Part shown: one piece after another, positions 62,755-64,000 of the stretch
Numbering within the stretch: position 1 is the first letter of the stretch
Layout: each line of letters starts with the position of its first letter
Origin: Rossellomorea aquimaris
GTDB taxonomy: Bacteria; Bacillota; Bacilli; Bacillales; Bacillaceae_B
Length of the DNA: 64,000 nucleotides
NCBI RefSeq assembly: GCF_008180865.1
Contig: NZ_VTEX01000001.1
Location: 1,079,809-1,143,808 of the forward strand
Direction: 5' to 3'
Program-made: the position numbers and the translations under genes
The notes under the pieces: model-generated
Told to the model about the DNA's origin: nothing
The model's database searches: none
Seen by the model: the letters and a program-made list of their open reading frames with translations, nothing else

Positions 62755-63879
62755 TTATCGCACTGCGCATCTGTTTGGACCTGTTTCCATTTCCCGTTGT
62801 TCATCTTCTTCCGGATGCATATTACCCATGTTTGTTTCACGGATCTTTTCATAGCTATTTGGTTGAGGAGGAAGATTTTCCGTAACTGCTTTTCGGAATT
62901 CCTGCTCATCTTCAATATTTAACCCATGATTTTCTCTATATAAAGACTTTAGAGGATGAGACACCGATCCATCTTCATTCATCTCATCGATTGTCATAAA
63001 GTGTGCAGGCAAGACAATTAAATCATCCGCAAGTCCTTTATATCTCGTATACAGAGTTTTTCTCAAGTCTCCTACCCAGTCTTCTGCTTTACCAGCTAAA
63101 TCCGGTCTGCCTATCGAATCAATAAACAGAATATCACCGGTTAATAAGTAGTGATCGTCGACGATAAATGAAGTGCTCCCAATCGTATGTCCAGGTGAGT
63201 ATACAGCTTTAATGGTCGTTTCCCCCACATGAATGACCGTGTCACCACTTAATTCTTTATATTCGTATTGAACGTCCTCTGCATCTTTAGGAGGCAAATA
63301 ATAAGGAGAATTGTATTCATTACATAAAGACCGTCCGCCTGAGATATGATCTGCATGTAGATGCGAATCAAGTACTGCCTTCACCGATACTTTATGGTCT
63401 TGAATAAATTTCTTATAAGGCTCCAAAAGTCGGCTGGGGTCAACGAAAACTACTTCTCCATTTGAAACGATCGCATAGGATAAACAACCTTTCCCAATTC
63501 GGACAAATTGATAAAGTGAACCACCTGAAACATCACCGATCTTAACCGGCTCTAAATATTCACTCCAGGCCAGCATGCCCCCGTTTACGGAATAAATGTT
63601 GTCCATTCCTGCTTCTACCAGCATCTCTGCCGTTTTCTTAGAAGAATTTCCTTTTGCACATATTACGTAAAACGCTTCATTATGTGGTAAAGTGGATTGA
63701 ACAGATCCCAGATCGTCCTTCAGTTCGGAATAAGGCTTGTTTATTATTTCTACGTTTTTCCCTTCTACCTTCCAATCATCGTAAGCATCCTTTGGACGAA
63801 CGTCCAGAATAAACATTCTTTCTCCATTAAGTATCTTTTCCGTTAGTTGTTTTGACGTCAATTCTTTTACTTTTGACAT
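62755..63879 (-). CDS. Rhodanese–metallo-beta-lactamase fusion (persulfide dioxygenase-like)
   Basis: The 374-residue protein has an N-terminal rhodanese domain (about 8-110) with the catalytic cysteine in YVICAKGNSSKK. A metallo-beta-lactamase domain follows, with the iron/zinc motif SHLHADHISGG, GHTIGSTSF, LTGDILFID and LPAH. The second domain resembles ETHE1-type persulfide dioxygenases, and B. subtilis YrkH has this fusion. It likely handles low-molecular-weight persulfides or sulfide. A CsoR/CstR-type operator lies upstream. Confidence 0.87.
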   Translation of the reverse strand: MSKVKELTSKQLTEKILNGERMFILDVRPKDAYDDWKVEGKNVEIINKPYSELKDDLGSVQSTLPHNEAFYVICAKGNSSKKTAEMLVEAGMDNIYSVNGGMLAWSEYLEPVKIGDVSGGSLYQFVRIGKGCLSYAIVSNGEVVFVDPSRLLEPYKKFIQDHKVSVKAVLDSHLHADHISGGRSLCNEYNSPYYLPPKDAEDVQYEYKELSGDTVIHVGETTIKAVYSPGHTIGSTSFIVDDHYLLTGDILFIDSIGRPDLAGKAEDWVGDLRKTLYTRYKGLADDLIVLPAHFMTIDEMNEDGSVSHPLKSLYRENHGLNIEDEQEFRKAVTENLPPQPNSYEKIRETNMGNMHPEEDEQREMETGPNRCAVR

Positions 63880-63949
63880 ATGATGAATTCCTCCCTCTTA
63901 TTATTTTCATCCCATCGTAAATAAATTATCCTATTTTCCACTTTTTAAA

Positions 63950-63962
63950 CCTATAGGGGTAT
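63950..63962. promoter_or_regulatory. CsoR/CstR-type operator
   Basis: CCTATAGGGGTAT (minus strand ATACCCCTATAGG) lies about 70 bases upstream of the rhodanese–MBL gene. It resembles the half-palindromic ACCCCTAT.GGGT sites of the persulfide sensor CstR and copper sensor CsoR. Given the sulfur gene, CstR is more likely. Confidence 0.55.
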
Positions 63963-64000
63963 TTAAGATAAATATTTATCAATCCGTAAATGAAAATGGA

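Overview
The window comes from an AT-rich, endospore-forming member of the Bacillaceae. Three things support this. There is a CwlJ-type cortex-lytic enzyme behind a sigma-E-like promoter. Many gene clusters match Bacillus subtilis in content or order (xpt-pbuX, cysH-cysP-sat-cysC-ylnDEF, tenA/tenI/thiOSGFD with ykoEDC, desK-desR). Starts are preceded by strong AAGGAGG-type ribosome binding sites. I see no rRNA, tRNA, CRISPR array or intact insertion sequence.

Layout. 1-1.3 kb: the 5' part of a secreted peptidoglycan-binding protein carrying ten 18-bp repeats, and cwlJ. 1.4-5.3 kb: an acyl-CoA ligase, then xpt-pbuX behind a guanine riboswitch. 5.4-6.45 kb: a small foreign-looking island with a lipoprotein and a decayed tyrosine integrase. 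6.5-14.5 kb: a sulfate-assimilation and sirohaem operon led by a SAM-I riboswitch and yezD, with a second terminator-like hairpin before cysH. 14.6-26 kb: an acyl-CoA catabolic cluster (CoA ligase, two acyl-CoA dehydrogenases, three SDRs, two MaoC-type hydratases, an enoyl-CoA hydratase, a quinone reductase, a thioesterase, a TetR regulator). It includes the two halves of an ACAD11-like kinase/dehydrogenase as separate genes and three copies of one 18-bp palindrome. 26.1-27.5 kb: the cystine symporter TcyP. 27.6-36.5 kb: one eleven-gene thiamin operon behind a TPP riboswitch, combining salvage, ECF transport and thiazole synthesis. 36.8-38.5 kb: desK-desR without a neighbouring desaturase gene. 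38.7-57 kb: mostly single housekeeping or uncharacterised genes, including a tandem secreted cyanophycinase-like protein, exoA, a DEAD-box helicase, E. coli-type speD, a CAP-domain protein, a FrnE-like DsbA protein and a SUV3-like helicase. 57-64 kb: a HAD phosphatase, two probable small-RNA genes, a cyclophilin, a lone holin, a DJ-1/PfpI protein, an interrupted peroxiredoxin, a 3-hydroxyisobutyrate-dehydrogenase-like enzyme, and a rhodanese/metallo-beta-lactamase sulfur protein behind a CsoR/CstR-like operator.

The strongest unusual signal is the peroxiredoxin at 60273-60902. Its reading frame is intact except for one UGA exactly at the peroxidatic cysteine codon of the FTFVCPTE motif. A compact hairpin with a GGUC loop begins 10 nt after that UGA, as expected for a bacterial SECIS element, so this is a candidate selenoprotein. 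Second are the split ACAD11-like pair with a shared operator, which suggests a regulated hydroxyacyl-CoA degradation pathway, and two back-to-back small-RNA transcription units at 57.83-58.27 kb.

All assignments come from reading the sequence and from memory of protein families. No database search was run.
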